A DNA stretch of 64,000 nt from NCBI GenBank assembly GCA_007922195.1, contig ML681992.1, positions 38,787,831-38,851,830 on the forward strand, read 5' to 3'. Below the pieces are notes generated by a model that was not told the origin of the DNA, made no database searches, and was given only the letters and a program-made list of their open reading frames with translations. Both the position numbers and the translations under genes were made by a program. The stretch comes from Podocnemis expansa. Taxonomy: Eukaryota; Chordata; Testudines; Podocnemididae. This document shows positions 1 to 10,179 of this stretch, piece by piece; within the stretch, counting starts at the first letter, position 1, and each line of letters begins with the position of its first letter.

Positions 1-895
1 GCTTATTGTCTGCTTTCTTCAAAAATAAATCATGACGAATAACAATTATTCATTTGAAAGTTGAAGGGAACAGGGGATGTACCTTAAATTCAGGAAAACG
101 CATTTTAATTCTTTACAAGTTAGACAAATCAAAACACTGAACACACATCATGTCAATAATTTTCTGAATAAACTGCTTACTGATTTCAACATGGCCTACA
201 GTTCAAAAACTGATCATATAATATGATCTAGTATAACAGAAAATGAATTGGTGCTTGAAAGCTATGAAACATTGACATTTCTTTTGGTAAGATAAAGAAA
301 TTTAGCTAGGATTTTCATTCTGGTTGTGAAAAACTAAATAAAGCAAAGTAGGAAAAGGAAGAATCATTTTAGAAGACACCAATCCTTGGTTTATCTTTTA
401 ATTTTCGTATCTAAGATGAGCAGCTACCCTGTCAAATTCCTGTGCCAAATTCTGCAATCCTCAGTGAAGTGAAATTCTCAGAATATAGTCCTGTATGATC
501 AATCCTCCTATTGAGGCATGTGGAATTTAAAAAAGCAAACCCATAAACACAAAGAAAAAGAGAGCCATGGAAATCAGTTTAGGAATCCACCACACCTCTT
601 AACCATTGCAGCCCCACCTTTGAACTTGAGACAATATCTGATATGCATATAAAAAATGACAGTCGTATGTAAAGATAGCTGTAAGGTTCCTCCCTTACCT
701 TGGAAATCAAATAAACTGTTCATTCGTTAATATCTCTGTAAATTTAATTTTAAAACTAACAGTAAAGAAAGTTACAATACATCTCAGGGAAGATGTAATA
801 TGGGATGGGGAAGACTTACTGTGAAACTACAGGAAAATAATCTGTAAGTACACATTTTTAATGTATAAAAGTGCCTGTAACAGTGTACTTCTCAC
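1..895 (-). other. DYNC2H1: DYNC2H1 intron 2 (partial)
   Basis: AT-rich sequence downstream (in gene sense) of the exon 2 donor. I see no exon, no recognisable repeat and no regulatory site in it. It runs off the left edge of the window, so exon 3 is outside. Confidence 0.7.
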
Positions 896-1066
896 CTTAA
901 GTAATACTGGTGCAAATACCTGTCGTACCGCTTGATAGAGTGTATTAACAGGTGAATCTAACATAGATGACACAAGAATATTACTATGAAGATTATCTTC
1001 TGTAATGACATCAGGTCGCAGCTTAAAGAATACCAAAACTTTATCCTCAGAATCACCAGCTTCAAC
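896..1066 (-). CDS. DYNC2H1: DYNC2H1 coding exon 2, cytoplasmic dynein-2 heavy chain
   Basis: A 171-bp, phase 0-0 exon encoding 57 residues that continue directly from exon 1. On the minus strand it follows a TATAG acceptor and ends in an AAG|GTGAG donor. The peptide contains KVLVFFKLRPDVITEDNL and LYQAVRQVFAPVLLK, which I recognise as the conserved N-terminal tail of vertebrate dynein-2 heavy chain. The protein is the motor subunit of retrograde intraflagellar transport in cilia. The tail region is used for dimerisation and for binding the intermediate and light-intermediate chains, while the AAA motor lies far downstream and outside this window. The open frame reads past the donor into the intron for a few codons; those are not coding. 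Confidence 0.95.
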
Positions 1067-1792
1067 CTATAATGATCAAAAACACAAGGTAGGTAGGTGG
1101 GTAGGTAGAAAGAAAGATCACAGGATTTTTTCCTCTAAATTCACTTTCTATACATTTTAGAGTAAGGAAATAATTCATTACAAAATTTTATGTTACATGA
1201 TTTATGACAAACAGTATATTCCTATTAGATTTGTAGACAAATTCAAAACTTCTCTTGATATTTATATTAGGCTGATGGGAATCTGATCTGCAATACAAAA
1301 TCAAATACTTTAAAAAGGTCTCCGCACTGTAAGTAGAGCTGGGCAGGAAACAGCTTGAGTGGTTTAGATTAAAAGCCATTGTGTCAAAACATCTGCAATC
1401 AGTTCTAACTTCAAGTAACCATTTTACTTATATTATGCAGGGATTAAAAATCTACTCACCCACCTTCCACTGGCAAGCAGGAAACTTTCACTTCATGGGT
1501 GGTAGAGATATCATATGCTGCAGTATTTAAGCTTTCATTTTACAAAATTAGTTTCTACTCTTCACTATTTTGAAGATGATTTTCAAATGTGAATCTATGC
1601 AATCTTCCCCAGTCTGCAGACAGACAGATCCAAAATCTCTACTGCTGCTACTAGACTCCTCAGGCAATGAGAGAGTGAAATTTATATGGTTCTCATCAGT
1701 TTCAGTGTTGTCACCCAACATAAGATGGGCAGCAGTAGACATTTTCAATTTCAGAGTGTAGCCTGTTGGCAAAGCTAGGAGCAGCAGGGGCA

Positions 1793-2569
1793 TGTGTAAC
1801 CCATGTGCCTAAATAGGTGCAATCTCTTTTAGGGACCCTTATGGCAGGGTTACGTTGCTGGGCAGATTTTGCAGCCCAGAAACCAGAAACTTCTGGTAAG
1901 AGGGTGAGGAAGCACACTGAGCATGCCCCACAAGTTTTATTGTTTTTGCTGGAGTTACATGCCCAGGGAGAAGCCTGAGAAGAGAAGCCTGGAGAGGAGC
2001 AAACAGAGAGCTGCAGAGGACATTGGCTAAAGGACTCAGTGAAGGGAGCTGAGCAGGAGTGGACTGCAGGATGTTTTCTCCCAGCTTTCAACTGCTTTGC
2101 AGGGGAGTTGTCTGCAGTGGAACTGAGAGCTGGATGGCCAGTGACCTGATTGCATGGTGCTGGCTGCACAGGAGGAAGAAAGGACTGCATGGCATCTGCC
2201 TGAAGATTCCTGCAGCTAGAGAGGATGAGGATTGCTTTCGTTCTGCATTCAAGCCCCAAGGACTTAAATGACTGCAATTGAGATAAGGGTGACTCCACCT
2301 GAACTTTGGGACTCTTGGGTTTCTTACTGTTTTGTTTAAATGTATTATGGTTCTTTAGGATAAGGTGTGTTTAGTTAGTTAATAAAGTTCATTGTATGTT
2401 TTTGCTGAGTGGTAGTTTAATGACGGATGGAAACTCTGAGCAGTCTTCGCTGTGAGTCCTTTTGACAACTGGATCCTGGCTCTCCAGTTGCTTTCATCAG
2501 GGGTTTTCTCTGTGAGGCACTGGAGAGGGGCAATTGAATGAATCTGAGCCCACCCCAGCAGGTTACACA
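1793..2569 (+). mobile_element. candidate solo LTR
   Basis: The 777-bp segment begins TGTGTAACC and ends GGTTACACA, a perfect 9-bp inverted terminal pair with TG...CA ends. An AATAAA signal lies at 2381-2386, which suggests plus orientation. No flanking direct repeat is convincing and no internal retroviral coding region is seen next to it. The antisense open frame inside it is not a gene. A solo LTR of a Gypsy- or ERV-type element is the best explanation, but the family is not recognised. Confidence 0.45.
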
Positions 2570-4142
2570 TGCACATACACTGTTCTCGGAAGGAGGTTCA
2601 TAAATCCAAAGGCTGGGGAAGAAGTAGACTAGCAGAGATATCAGCTTCTGCAGAGCAAACAAGAGTCTAGATCTGGGAGGGAAGAGAAAGCTTTTTCTCT
2701 CTTCCAACAGGTAGAGGAGGATCATGGTAAGAAAGTCTCAAGTATATCAGACACTTAGTAAGTTAAAATGAAAAATGGAGCAGCTCAGTAGGACCCACTG
2801 ACACCACAGGCACTTGATTCTGCACTCCATTAGTAGGCTGTCACCTCATGTTTCATATTGGCCTCCAACTAGTACACTCAATCTTGTGTGTGATAAGTGC
2901 ATAATTTCCAACTTGTACACTATGGTGTGCTCTGCACCAAGGAGAACCTTCCCCAGTTCCTCAGTACATCCCACTTGCTAGCAACCCTTGTGTTTAAATA
3001 ACCAAGTGTCTATCAATCCAACCAAAACAAGCACAAGAGATAAATATTTGTCTCTTCTTAAATTAAATCATAAATAGAGGCCAAACTCAAGAATGAAGAA
3101 CTGATATTAACATGCAGAACACTGACATTCTGCATATGACACTAAAGTGTGTCACCCTATTTTCTTTTCCTAATGCACAGAACCATAAGTCACCTTTTTA
3201 CACTATCATGTACCCTACTTATTTGTCAAGATATTATTGTGAGTAATGTTTTGAATTTAAATTAACTTTAAAAACTCCAAGCCAGGGGCCCCCTCTTCTG
3301 CAACTGAAGACAACAAAAGCAACTTGCCAAAAGTTTGATGTTGGCAGGAGCTGCACCTAATTTACATAAAACAAAGCACTTTACCTACAAAGGTATTACC
3401 TCTACACAGTTATGTTTGAATACCATAAGCTAGGTGTCTCATCTTCACAGATATGTAAATCAAATCATGCACCCAGTCTCAAAAACATGGGAACTTGTAA
3501 GACACAATGTGCTAGCCACTATGGACACAGTATGTACTGGGCCCCTTTGTCCACACAGTTGTTTTCCATTAGTTGACATGCCACACACTGGGCTCAGAGG
3601 TCTACACAAGCCCTAGTACTAATGTCTCACATACTGGATCACATCTTTAGTAATCTTGGGGAGGAAGGGATTAACGCTCTGGTCAGTGAGTTGCAGGAGA
3701 GTCAACAGGAACAGAGTACAGGTTTTTGAATTGGAGCAGCAGCCCTGCCTGTTTCCTGTTTGGTGGCAGCAGAGTACCTGGATGGGTCAGAAAGAGGCCA
3801 GGGAGAACAGCTGGGAGGATCCAGCAACATCCTTGCCAAAGATAGGCTCAAGTTAATAACAGACCAGGCATGAGTAGAACCAGGAGTGTTAAGCTAGATG
3901 CAGTCAGAATATTTCTTTGTTTTGGTTTGTTTCTGGATTCCTCTGTGCTGAGCACACATACACTCTCCCATTACCCTGTAACTACCTAAGTTAAATCACA
4001 GAGAAGCAACTCGCTGTGTTTCTTAGCCGTTCTTTTAAATCAAAGATTTTACCCTTTAAAATAAGCTCTGGTTCTATGTCCTAAAAGGCAAGAGGTTTTG
4101 TGTGGATGTGCCTGAGAAATTTCAGACAGTTCCACAGTTGGG
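2570..4142. other. DYNC2H1 intron 1, no confident feature
   Basis: No exon is seen here. The part at about 3640-4080 has the composition of an old LTR (purine-rich, scattered short frames) but no matching ends were found. Confidence 0.4.
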
Positions 4143-4150
4143 GTTCAATC

Positions 4151-4647
4151 CAGGGACATCGCTGGGGTGGGGAGGGACCCGGGGAATGGGCCCAGGCCCC
4201 ACCCCCCTGGCCAGGGATAGGGCCAGGCAGGGCCGTGCCACCGCGGGCGCCTAGGCCGCAGCAGGGCCGAGCCAGAAGCGGCCGCAGGAGGCCAAGCCAG
4301 CTGCCAGCAGCCACAGCGGCCCTGTCCCCAGCCGGGGATCCGGGGGCCTGGCTGTCTGCAGCTGCGGTGACATGGGACCCAGCCTCCTGTGGCCGCTTCT
4401 GGCCCCGCCCAGCTGCAGCCTAGCCACCTGCGGTGGTGCAGCCCTGCCTGGCCCTTTCCCTGGCCGGGGGCGGGGCCAGCTGGGCAGTCAGCCGGGCCCC
4501 GGATCCCCAGCTGGGGACAGGGCTGCCGCGGCCTCAGGCAGCCGGCTGGGCCCCAGATCCCTGGCTCGATTGGGCCGGAGATCCAGGGCACTGGTGCTGG
4601 GACTCAGGGCATGTGCCCCAGGGTGCCCAGCGCCAGCGACACCACTG
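4151..4647. mobile_element. hAT-type non-autonomous element, GC-rich, with 8-bp TSD
   Basis: Terminal repeats CAGGGACATCGCTGG and (reverse complement of the right end) CAGTGGTGTCGCTGG bound a 497-bp GC-rich body. A perfect 8-bp target duplication, gttcaatc, lies at 4143-4150 and 4648-4655, diagnostic of hAT-type transposition. The overlapping open frames of about 100 residues on both strands are by-products of GC richness. A related copy lies near 59089. Confidence 0.85.
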
Positions 4648-5271
4648 GTTCAATCGCTGTCTTTAGGGAGTAAAAAAAATGATTGAGGGTACCTCACAGG
4701 AAGGAATTCCCAGGTGTGCCTTCCTGTGTTTTCAAGGGGTTTTTTCATTTAGGTAGTGGTGGCAATATCACTCCAAGGTCAGGAAATTGATAGCCTTGGA
4801 GAGTTTTAAGACAAGGCTTTTGTACCAGTGGGTTTTAAGGCCTGTTGCCAGGCCCCCACTTTCTGCACTCAAACTGCCAGAGTGGGGAAACAGCCTTGAC
4901 AACATCATCTAAATCTGCACTTCCACCTGGACAACAGATTTCACACCAAACCCCATGATCTATACAGAGACAGTAAAATCCCCCGTCCTCTGAGACACTA
5001 TACATTGGGTCTCCTGATTTGTGCACACCTGAGACAGCATATCACGTCAAACCTAGTGATCTGCAAAGGCATTCTCAGTGAGAAAGGATGGCATAAATTA
5101 GGATCTGCATCTCTGCTAAATCTTGTAAGGACACAGGATGCAACACAATATACCACATGGTCTCCAAATACACTACTACTGGGACAGCACATCACATCCA
5201 GAGGCCATGGTGTGTAAGGACACCCACGACGGGATGATGTGTCACACATCAGAAACCACAGTCCATATAAA

Positions 5272-5745
5272 CATAAGAACATAACAGCCAAACTGGATCA
5301 AACCATTGGTCCAACTAGTCCAATATCCTGTCTCTGATAGCAGCCAGATGCTTCAGAAGGAATGAACAGAACAGGGCAATTTCAAGTGATTCATCTCCTG
5401 TCAACTAGTCCCAGGATCTAGAAGTCGCAGGTTTAGAGGCACCCAGAGCATAGGCGGGCATCTGTGACCATCTGCACTAAGGGGCCTCTCTGAACCCTGT
5501 AATACTTTTGGCATTCACAACATCCCCTGGCAACTAGTCCCACAGATTGACTGCATATTGTGTGAAAAAGTACTTCCTTCTGTTTGTTTTAAACCAGGAG
5601 TCCATTCATTTCATTGGTGACCTCAAATCCATATGTTACATGAAAAGATAAATAACACTTCCCTATTTCTTTTCTCCATTCTATTCATGATTTTATAGAC
5701 CTCCATCATATTCGTTTCTTAGTCATACTTTTTTCAAACTCATGT
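5272..5745 (-). mobile_element. CR1 LINE 3' fragment
   Basis: The plus strand reads as the reverse complement of a CR1 3' region. It starts with CATAAGAACATAACAGCC, then runs through the segments about a GGTCCAACTAGTCC-like motif, ACAACATCCCCTGGCAACTAG and a block ending in TTTTATAGACCTCCATCATA. Strongly diverged and 5' truncated. Confidence 0.8.
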
Positions 5746-5780
5746 CACATGCCAGACCTAGTGATCTGCAAAGGTACTCA

Positions 5781-6015
5781 CAATCACAGAATCATAGCAC
5801 TGGAAGGGACCATGAAACCTTATCAAGTTCAGTCCCCTGCACCCAGGGCAGGACCAAGTATCAGCTTAAACCGTCCCTGACAGGTGTTTGTCTAATGTGC
5901 CCTTAAAAACTTCCACTGATGGCAATTTCACAACCTGCCTAGGCAACTTATTCCAGTGGTTAATCACCCTGACAATCAGGAATTTTTTCCTAATGTCCAA
6001 CGTAAACCCATCTTC
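5781..6015 (-). mobile_element. CR1 LINE 3' end
   Basis: The minus strand carries the last part of CR1 ORF2 (a peptide including INHWNKLPRQVVKLPSVEVF), then the 3' UTR and a tail of the ATTCTGTG type at 5781-5795. It is a 5'-truncated insertion lying directly against a Penelope-like tail in the opposite orientation. Confidence 0.85.
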
Positions 6016-6238
6016 AAAGCATCTGACGAAGTGGGATCTTCTCCCACGAAAGCTCATGCGAAAAATAAATCTGTTAGTCTTTAAGTACCACACGACTGCT
6101 TGGCTGGTTTTTTTTGTTTTGTTTGGTTTTTTGTTTTTTTTTTGTTTGTTTGTTTGTTTTGTTTCTGTTTTTCTGTTTTTTGTTTTTTTTGGTTTTTTTT
6201 GTTTTTTTTGCTGGACTAGACTAACACAGCTATTCCTT
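6016..6238 (+). mobile_element. Penelope-like element 3' tail with GTTT-rich expansion
   Basis: Contains the tail signature: catctgacgaagtgggat, gaaagctcatgcg, aataaatctgttagtcttt, and ctagactaacacagct before the end. Between the last two parts lies about 115 bp of G/T-rich low-complexity sequence (6102-6212) that replaces a short TGTTTTGCTG-like stretch in sister copies. Assigned to the PLE because the same tail follows the RT/GIY-YIG element at 52-53.6 kb. Confidence 0.75.
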
Positions 6239-6601
6239 TGGAAATTGACAACCTAAACCTCCCTGGCTGTAATTTAAGCCCAGTGAGAACAGATAACACA
6301 CATTAAGATCCAGGTTTCTGTCTGAACTTTTAGGGACGCAGCATGCAACACCTCCAGCTCACTCTCACCAGGATGGCATGCCCACACAAGTGCTTGCAGT
6401 CTGCATGGACACCCACACGAGAACAGTATGTTACACACAGCACTTATGGGTCACGTGGACATAGGCACCAGGACAGCATGTGAGCCATCAGAACCTGTGC
6501 TCTACAAGGGCAATGATGTGTCACGTTGTCACACACCAGGACAGCCACACCCACAGTCCACATGGGCATCAGGATGGCATGACATGAACCAGAGTCTATG
6601 G

Positions 6602-6780
6602 CAGGGGTCTAAGATCAACATGAGGGCCGCAAGAGGACTAGTACCTTAGCCTGAGGGCCGCACCACTGAACCTTTTTCATACAACATTACAAAAATTAGT
6701 AACAATACTGTCATTGGAGGCCGCAGGAAAGAGCTTTAAGGGCCACATGCAGCCCAAGGACCGCGTGTTTGAGACCCCTG
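6602..6780. mobile_element. hAT MITE (CAGGGGTCT...GAGACCCCTG), perfect 8-bp TSD
   Basis: A 179-bp element with CAGGGGTCT at the left and GAGACCCCTG at the right, flanked by the identical 8-mer gtctatgg at 6594-6601 and 6781-6788. The same family recurs at 19873-20051 and, inverted, at 23105-23327. Confidence 0.9.
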
Positions 6781-6841
6781 GTCTATGGTCTGCATGGACA
6801 CCACCCCAGGACATTGTGTCCCATGCTAGCACCCATGGTTA

Positions 6842-7116
6842 GAGTTACCAGATGTCAGGCAAAAGGAGCTCACATCCTACTTTTTACCTTCATGTCCTCC
6901 ATCTGTCAGACATTTTAAAATACGTGATTTGGTCTAGCTTTTCATTTATCAGAGGTTAAAGTCTGCTGGACTGCCACCAAATACCTTGTTTCTAGGGGAA
7001 GCGCTCCAGAGCCCCCTAAAAACAGAAGAATATTACATGAATGCTACATTTGCTCCGTGTATCCTCCTTTTCATAGTTCCCCGTCCTCCTTTCCAGGCTT
7101 TGGGAGCTGGTAGCCC
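6842..7116 (+). mobile_element. TA-flanked MITE, GGGTTACCAGATG family, copy 1
   Basis: Ends are GAGTTACCAGATGTC and CTGGTAGCCC, each bordered by TA. The interior has the family marker in which a pyrimidine/purine block precedes CCCCCTAAAAACAGAAGA. It lies 71 bp from the DYNC2H1 exon 1 donor. The TA borders suggest a Tc1/mariner-like MITE, which is an inference from the target dinucleotide only. Confidence 0.6.
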
Positions 7117-7186
7117 TACCCTCGGTTTCTCCAGGGGCTCTCGCCGTGCCCGCCAGCCACAAGTGGGCACGGGCCCCGGGCCCTAC

Positions 7187-7393
7187 CTTGTTAGAGGCGG
7201 TGAGGCGGGTGCCCGAGCGCTGCACGCTGAGGAGAAACTCGTTGCCATCGTCCAGGAAGCTGGCTAGCTGGGGGCTGGCGGCGAGCTCGCTGCACGGGTC
7301 GGCGGCACCGGCCGAGGGCGCCAGCCCGAAGTAATTGGCTGCGGTGACCGACAGGAAGCGTTTCCTCCTGTCCCCCTCCCCAGCCAGAGCCAT
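7187..7393 (-). CDS. DYNC2H1: DYNC2H1 coding exon 1, cytoplasmic dynein-2 heavy chain N-terminus
   Basis: A 207-bp first coding exon encodes 69 residues and ends in an AACAAG|GTAGGG donor, phase 0. The peptide aligns by eye with the known N-terminus of DYNC2H1: basic residues after the start, then NYFGL, then FLDDGNEFLLSVQRS. I chose the ATG at 7391-7393, which gives MALAGEGD, because its length to NYFGL matches the family. An in-frame upstream ATG at 7453 would add 20 unsupported residues. The protein drives retrograde intraflagellar transport in cilia. The gene is divergent from DCUN1D5, the same neighbour it has in human. Intron 1 spans 1067-7186. The exon is very GC-rich because it sits in a CpG island. 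Confidence 0.95.
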
Positions 7394-7499
7394 GAGAGCG
7401 GGGAGCCCCGGCCTGGAGTTGCGGGGCAGGAGAGCTGGGCCGGGAACTGACAAGGGGCACGGGGCGAGGGCCGCGGGCCGGGGCTCAGCGCGTCGCTGT

Positions 7500-7530
7500 G
7501 TTGCCAGGAACCGTCCGTCACTATGGCGAC
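7500..7530. promoter_or_regulatory. two RFX X-box-like motifs
   Basis: GTCACTATGGCGAC (7517-7530) fits the X-box pattern RYYNYY-N(1-3)-RRNRAC at every position, with a 2-nt spacer. GTTGCCAGGAAC (7500-7511) has both half sites but no spacer. They lie about 107-137 bp upstream of the start codon. X-boxes bind RFX transcription factors that activate ciliary genes, which fits a ciliary dynein gene. Confidence 0.6.
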
Positions 7531-7781
7531 CGAAAATGGCGCAGGCGCTACTGGGACGCGCGCGCGCGCTGAGCGGCGAAGCTGGAACGCGCTGCGGACG
7601 TTGGTGCGAGACGCAGCGATCGAAGAGATAGGCACTCGCTAGCCGCTCCCCGCTCTCATCGATACAGAATCCTTCTCACGGCTCCTCAGGGGCGGGGCAA
7701 GGGAGGTTGGGCCGGCCCAGCCCAGCCCCGCCCTACCCTGGCCCGCGGGAGCGCGCGCGGAAGCGTCGCTGGTTGGCTGCT

Positions 7782-7796
7782 GGCGCCACCTAGCGG
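7782..7796 (-). promoter_or_regulatory. CTCF-like motif
   Basis: On the minus strand CCGCTAGGTGGCGCC matches the consensus core CCASYAGRKGGCRSY at 14 of 15 positions. It lies at the distal edge of the DYNC2H1 CpG island. Confidence 0.55.
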
Positions 7797-7862
7797 TGTT
7801 CGGGCGCTGCTGGGGGCCGGGAGCGCGCGCAGGACAACACCAAGAGCCCAAGTTCCAAAAGG

Positions 7863-8012
7863 GCAGCCGGGTTAGTCTAGTGTAGCAAAAGGAGCAAGGA
7901 GTCTTGTGGCACTTAAGGGCTAACAGCTTTGTTTATCGCATGAGCTTTCGTGGGAGAAAATCCCACGAAAGCTCATGTGATAAATAAATCTGTTAGTCTT
8001 TATGTGCCACAG
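7863..8012. mobile_element. palindromic Penelope-like tail pair
   Basis: A minus-oriented tail (tagtctag..., gtggcactta, catgagctttcgtggg) is followed at once by a plus-oriented copy (cccacgaaagctcatg, aataaatctgttag), forming a near-perfect fold-back with almost no loop. Confidence 0.7.
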
Positions 8013-8093
8013 GATTACACACCTCTTTTACCAGTGCCCAAGCCTCCCTCCCTGTCTGCCATGCAGCAGTCCCTCCGCATCGCATCCAGAGGT

Positions 8094-8658
8094 TAAAGTA
8101 TACCAGAATGGCCCAGAATGCCATTCCAGGGCCAACTATTTTTAGGGGGTCAGCATTCCAGGCCCCCTAAAAATAAAAAATGGTGCCACAATAATGCATT
8201 AGAGGGGCCACCATTATAAAATAGTGGGTCCTGGAATGCAGCATTCCAGCACCATTTTCTATTTTTAGGGGCCCAAATGCTGGGCCCCTAAAAACAGTGG
8301 GCCACGGAACGGCGTTCTGCTGCATTCCAGCAGGCGGTAGCAAGCTCCCCTGCAGATGTGCAGGCTGCAGTTTCCCAGCCCAGCACACACTGCTGGTGAG
8401 TACCAGGGTGGCCTGGGTCACACGGGGGCAGGGGGGGAGTATTGCAAGTGCTTGAGCTGGGGGTGGGTATTGGGGGCAGGGGGTGGATTTTGGCAGCTGG
8501 GGGTGGATTTTGGGGGTAGGTATTGGGGGCTGGGTTGGATTTTGGGGACAGGGGAATGGATATTGGGGGCTGTAGCTGGGGTGCAGGAGGGGGGCCCACC
8601 CATGGGGGGTGCACCCAATTAGGAGGGTTCCAGGGCCCACCAGATTATACTTTAACCC
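8094..8658. mobile_element. MITE-like element with GGTTAAAGTATA inverted ends
   Basis: GGTTAAAGTATA at the left and TATACTTTAACC at the right form 12-bp perfect inverted termini. The interior carries several fold-backs around CCCCCTAAAAA motifs also found inside the GGGTTACCAGATG MITE family, then a G-rich tandem-like stretch (about 8425-8590) of TTTTGGGGG units. Probably a derivative of that family. Confidence 0.5.
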
Positions 8659-9009
8659 CGATCCCATCACGCCTGACTAGCTGCTCTTGCTCCTCTCCAT
8701 TAAGCAGGTGCCACCATAGTCCCTGCCCCGCCTCACCCGCCTTCTTCTGCAACCTGTTTGCCCCCAGTCAACTGTTCAGTGTGTCCCCTCCAGCCTCCAG
8801 CCTCCACAGTCTCCTCTCCTCCCTGATTCTTTCACTCATTGTACTGCCCACCCAATCACTACACCCACCCTGCACAGATCTTTTAGGCAAGTGTTACAGG
8901 CCATTGTGCTCAGAGTGGGGTGTCAGATCTGAGCTACTTTGACTATCACAGCTAACTGTAAGGTGCAACAGATTAGCAAAAGTATTAGGACTGGGCATAG
9001 GCCCGCTAA

Positions 9010-9215
9010 ACAAATGAGTCGCATGGCACTTAAAGAGTAGCAAATTTATTTATTGCATGAGCTTTCGTGGAAGAAAATCCCACTTCATAGCCTCTGATGA
9101 AGTGGGATTTTCTCCCATGAAAGCTCATGCAATAAATTTGTTAGTCTTTAAGAGCAAAGGACTCCTTGTTTGTTTTGCTGAACTAGACTAACACAGCTAC
9201 CCCTTTGGAACTTGG
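9010..9215. mobile_element. palindromic Penelope-like tail pair
   Basis: Inverted tail (ggcacttaaagagtagc, gcatgagctttcgtgg) followed by a direct tail (gatgaagtgggattttctc, gctcatgcaataaa, ttagtcttta, gactaacacagctacccc). The arms meet at cacttcatagcctctgatgaagtg. Confidence 0.7.
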
Positions 9216-9433
9216 CACAGGCTAAGAGAGCTTTAAAAGAGTGTCCCATTCACACTTCTGAAATGAGTCTGGGATTTTAAATTCATAACTCTGCTAAGCA
9301 CTAAAAATCATTGACTGAAGCAAGACACTGAATTTATGGCTTATTATAATAATCTGGAGCCCATTAAACCCCTCTTTTTCTTTTATGACCGCAAAGGTGT
9401 CAATAACCTTCTATTGTGAATGGATCCTTAGAG

Positions 9434-9659
9434 CAGCAGTTCCCAACCAGTGTGCCGTGGAGCACCAGTGTGCCGCGGCAACCCCTTTGATGTGCCACCA
9501 GCGGCAGCAGGACGCAGCCCCAGCCATGGTCCCGGGAGTGCCAGCAGCGTCAGGATCCAGTCCAAGCCGGGGGACTGCCCACAGTGCCAGAGTCCGGGAG
9601 CTGCAAGCAACCACGCAGCACGGTGTGCCATGGCAAAAGAAAAAGGCTAAGAACCACTG
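9434..9659. mobile_element. hAT MITE with perfect 8-bp TSD
   Basis: Begins CAGCAGTTCCCAACC and ends GGCTAAGAACCACTG. The flanking 8-mer ccttagag is identical at 9426-9433 and 9660-9667. Immediately to its right another hAT-like start, CAGTGATTCTCA, begins at 9668 without a visible partner end. Confidence 0.85.
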
Positions 9660-9867
9660 CCTTAGAGCAGTGATTCTCACAGTGGTGGCTTTACTATGAA
9701 ATACAACGGGGGGGGCCAAAATTCAGGACAGATCTGACAAATGCCTTAACTTAAAAAGCGTTGCAAGTCACAAAATTGTCCGGCTTTCTGCATTTTGCAA
9801 ACTCTTCTTTAAACATGGATTTTTGGAGTAGTCTAGCAAAGAATGTGCATCATAATTTTCTCAGAAC

Positions 9868-9962
9868 AAGCAAGGAGTCCTGTGGAACTTAAAGACTAAC
9901 AAATTTATATATCACCTGAGCTTTCATAGAAAAAACCTGACTTCGTCAGACACTTTGAAGGT
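9868..9962 (-). mobile_element. Penelope-like tail fragment
   Basis: Minus-oriented tail: gcaaggagtcctgtgg, cttaaagactaacaaattta, cctgagctttcatag, then cttcgtcagacac. Single, not palindromic. Confidence 0.65.
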
Positions 9963-10065
9963 GGGGGATTTTACGTAGAGGAAAGAGCCCACTTCTGGGG
10001 AGTTATCCTTGCTAATACAATACCACCCAGACCCTGCCAGCATTGTGTCAGCCTGAGAGGGCCAG

Positions 10066-10172
10066 CAGGGGCCAGATCAATGCAGGGGTCTTAGGGGCTG
10101 CAGCCTCAGGCCCCTCTTTAGGCTAGGGCCCAGGGCTTCAGCCCCTAAAGCCCCTGTGTTGATCCGGCCCTG
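10066..10172. mobile_element. short hAT-like MITE
   Basis: CAGGGGCCAGATCAAT at the left pairs with the reverse complement of TTGATCCGGCCCTG at the right. The interior resembles the right end of the 33360-33922 element. No target duplication is seen. Confidence 0.35.
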
Positions 10173-10179
10173 TCTTCAA

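Larger units (their letters stand above)
7394..7850 (-). promoter_or_regulatory. DYNC2H1: DYNC2H1 CpG-island promoter
   Basis: A GC- and CpG-dense block directly upstream of the DYNC2H1 start, with runs such as GCGCGCGCGC near 7560. No TATA box is seen, as expected for a CpG-island promoter. It contains two X-box-like elements (7500-7511, 7517-7530) and a CTCF-like motif (7782-7796), listed separately. The transcription start is not determined. Confidence 0.8.

Noticed and set aside
1711..2298. 195-codon minus-strand open frame
   Set aside because: It lies antisense in the candidate LTR, has no recognisable domain and no splice or promoter context.
4081..4686. Several overlapping frames of about 100 codons
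   Set aside because: GC-rich hAT body with low stop density; no coding features and a clear target duplication.
7264..7635. Antisense and shadow frames over DYNC2H1 exon 1
   Set aside because: CpG-island composition keeps all frames open; only the frame with NYFGL and FLDDGN matches the known protein.
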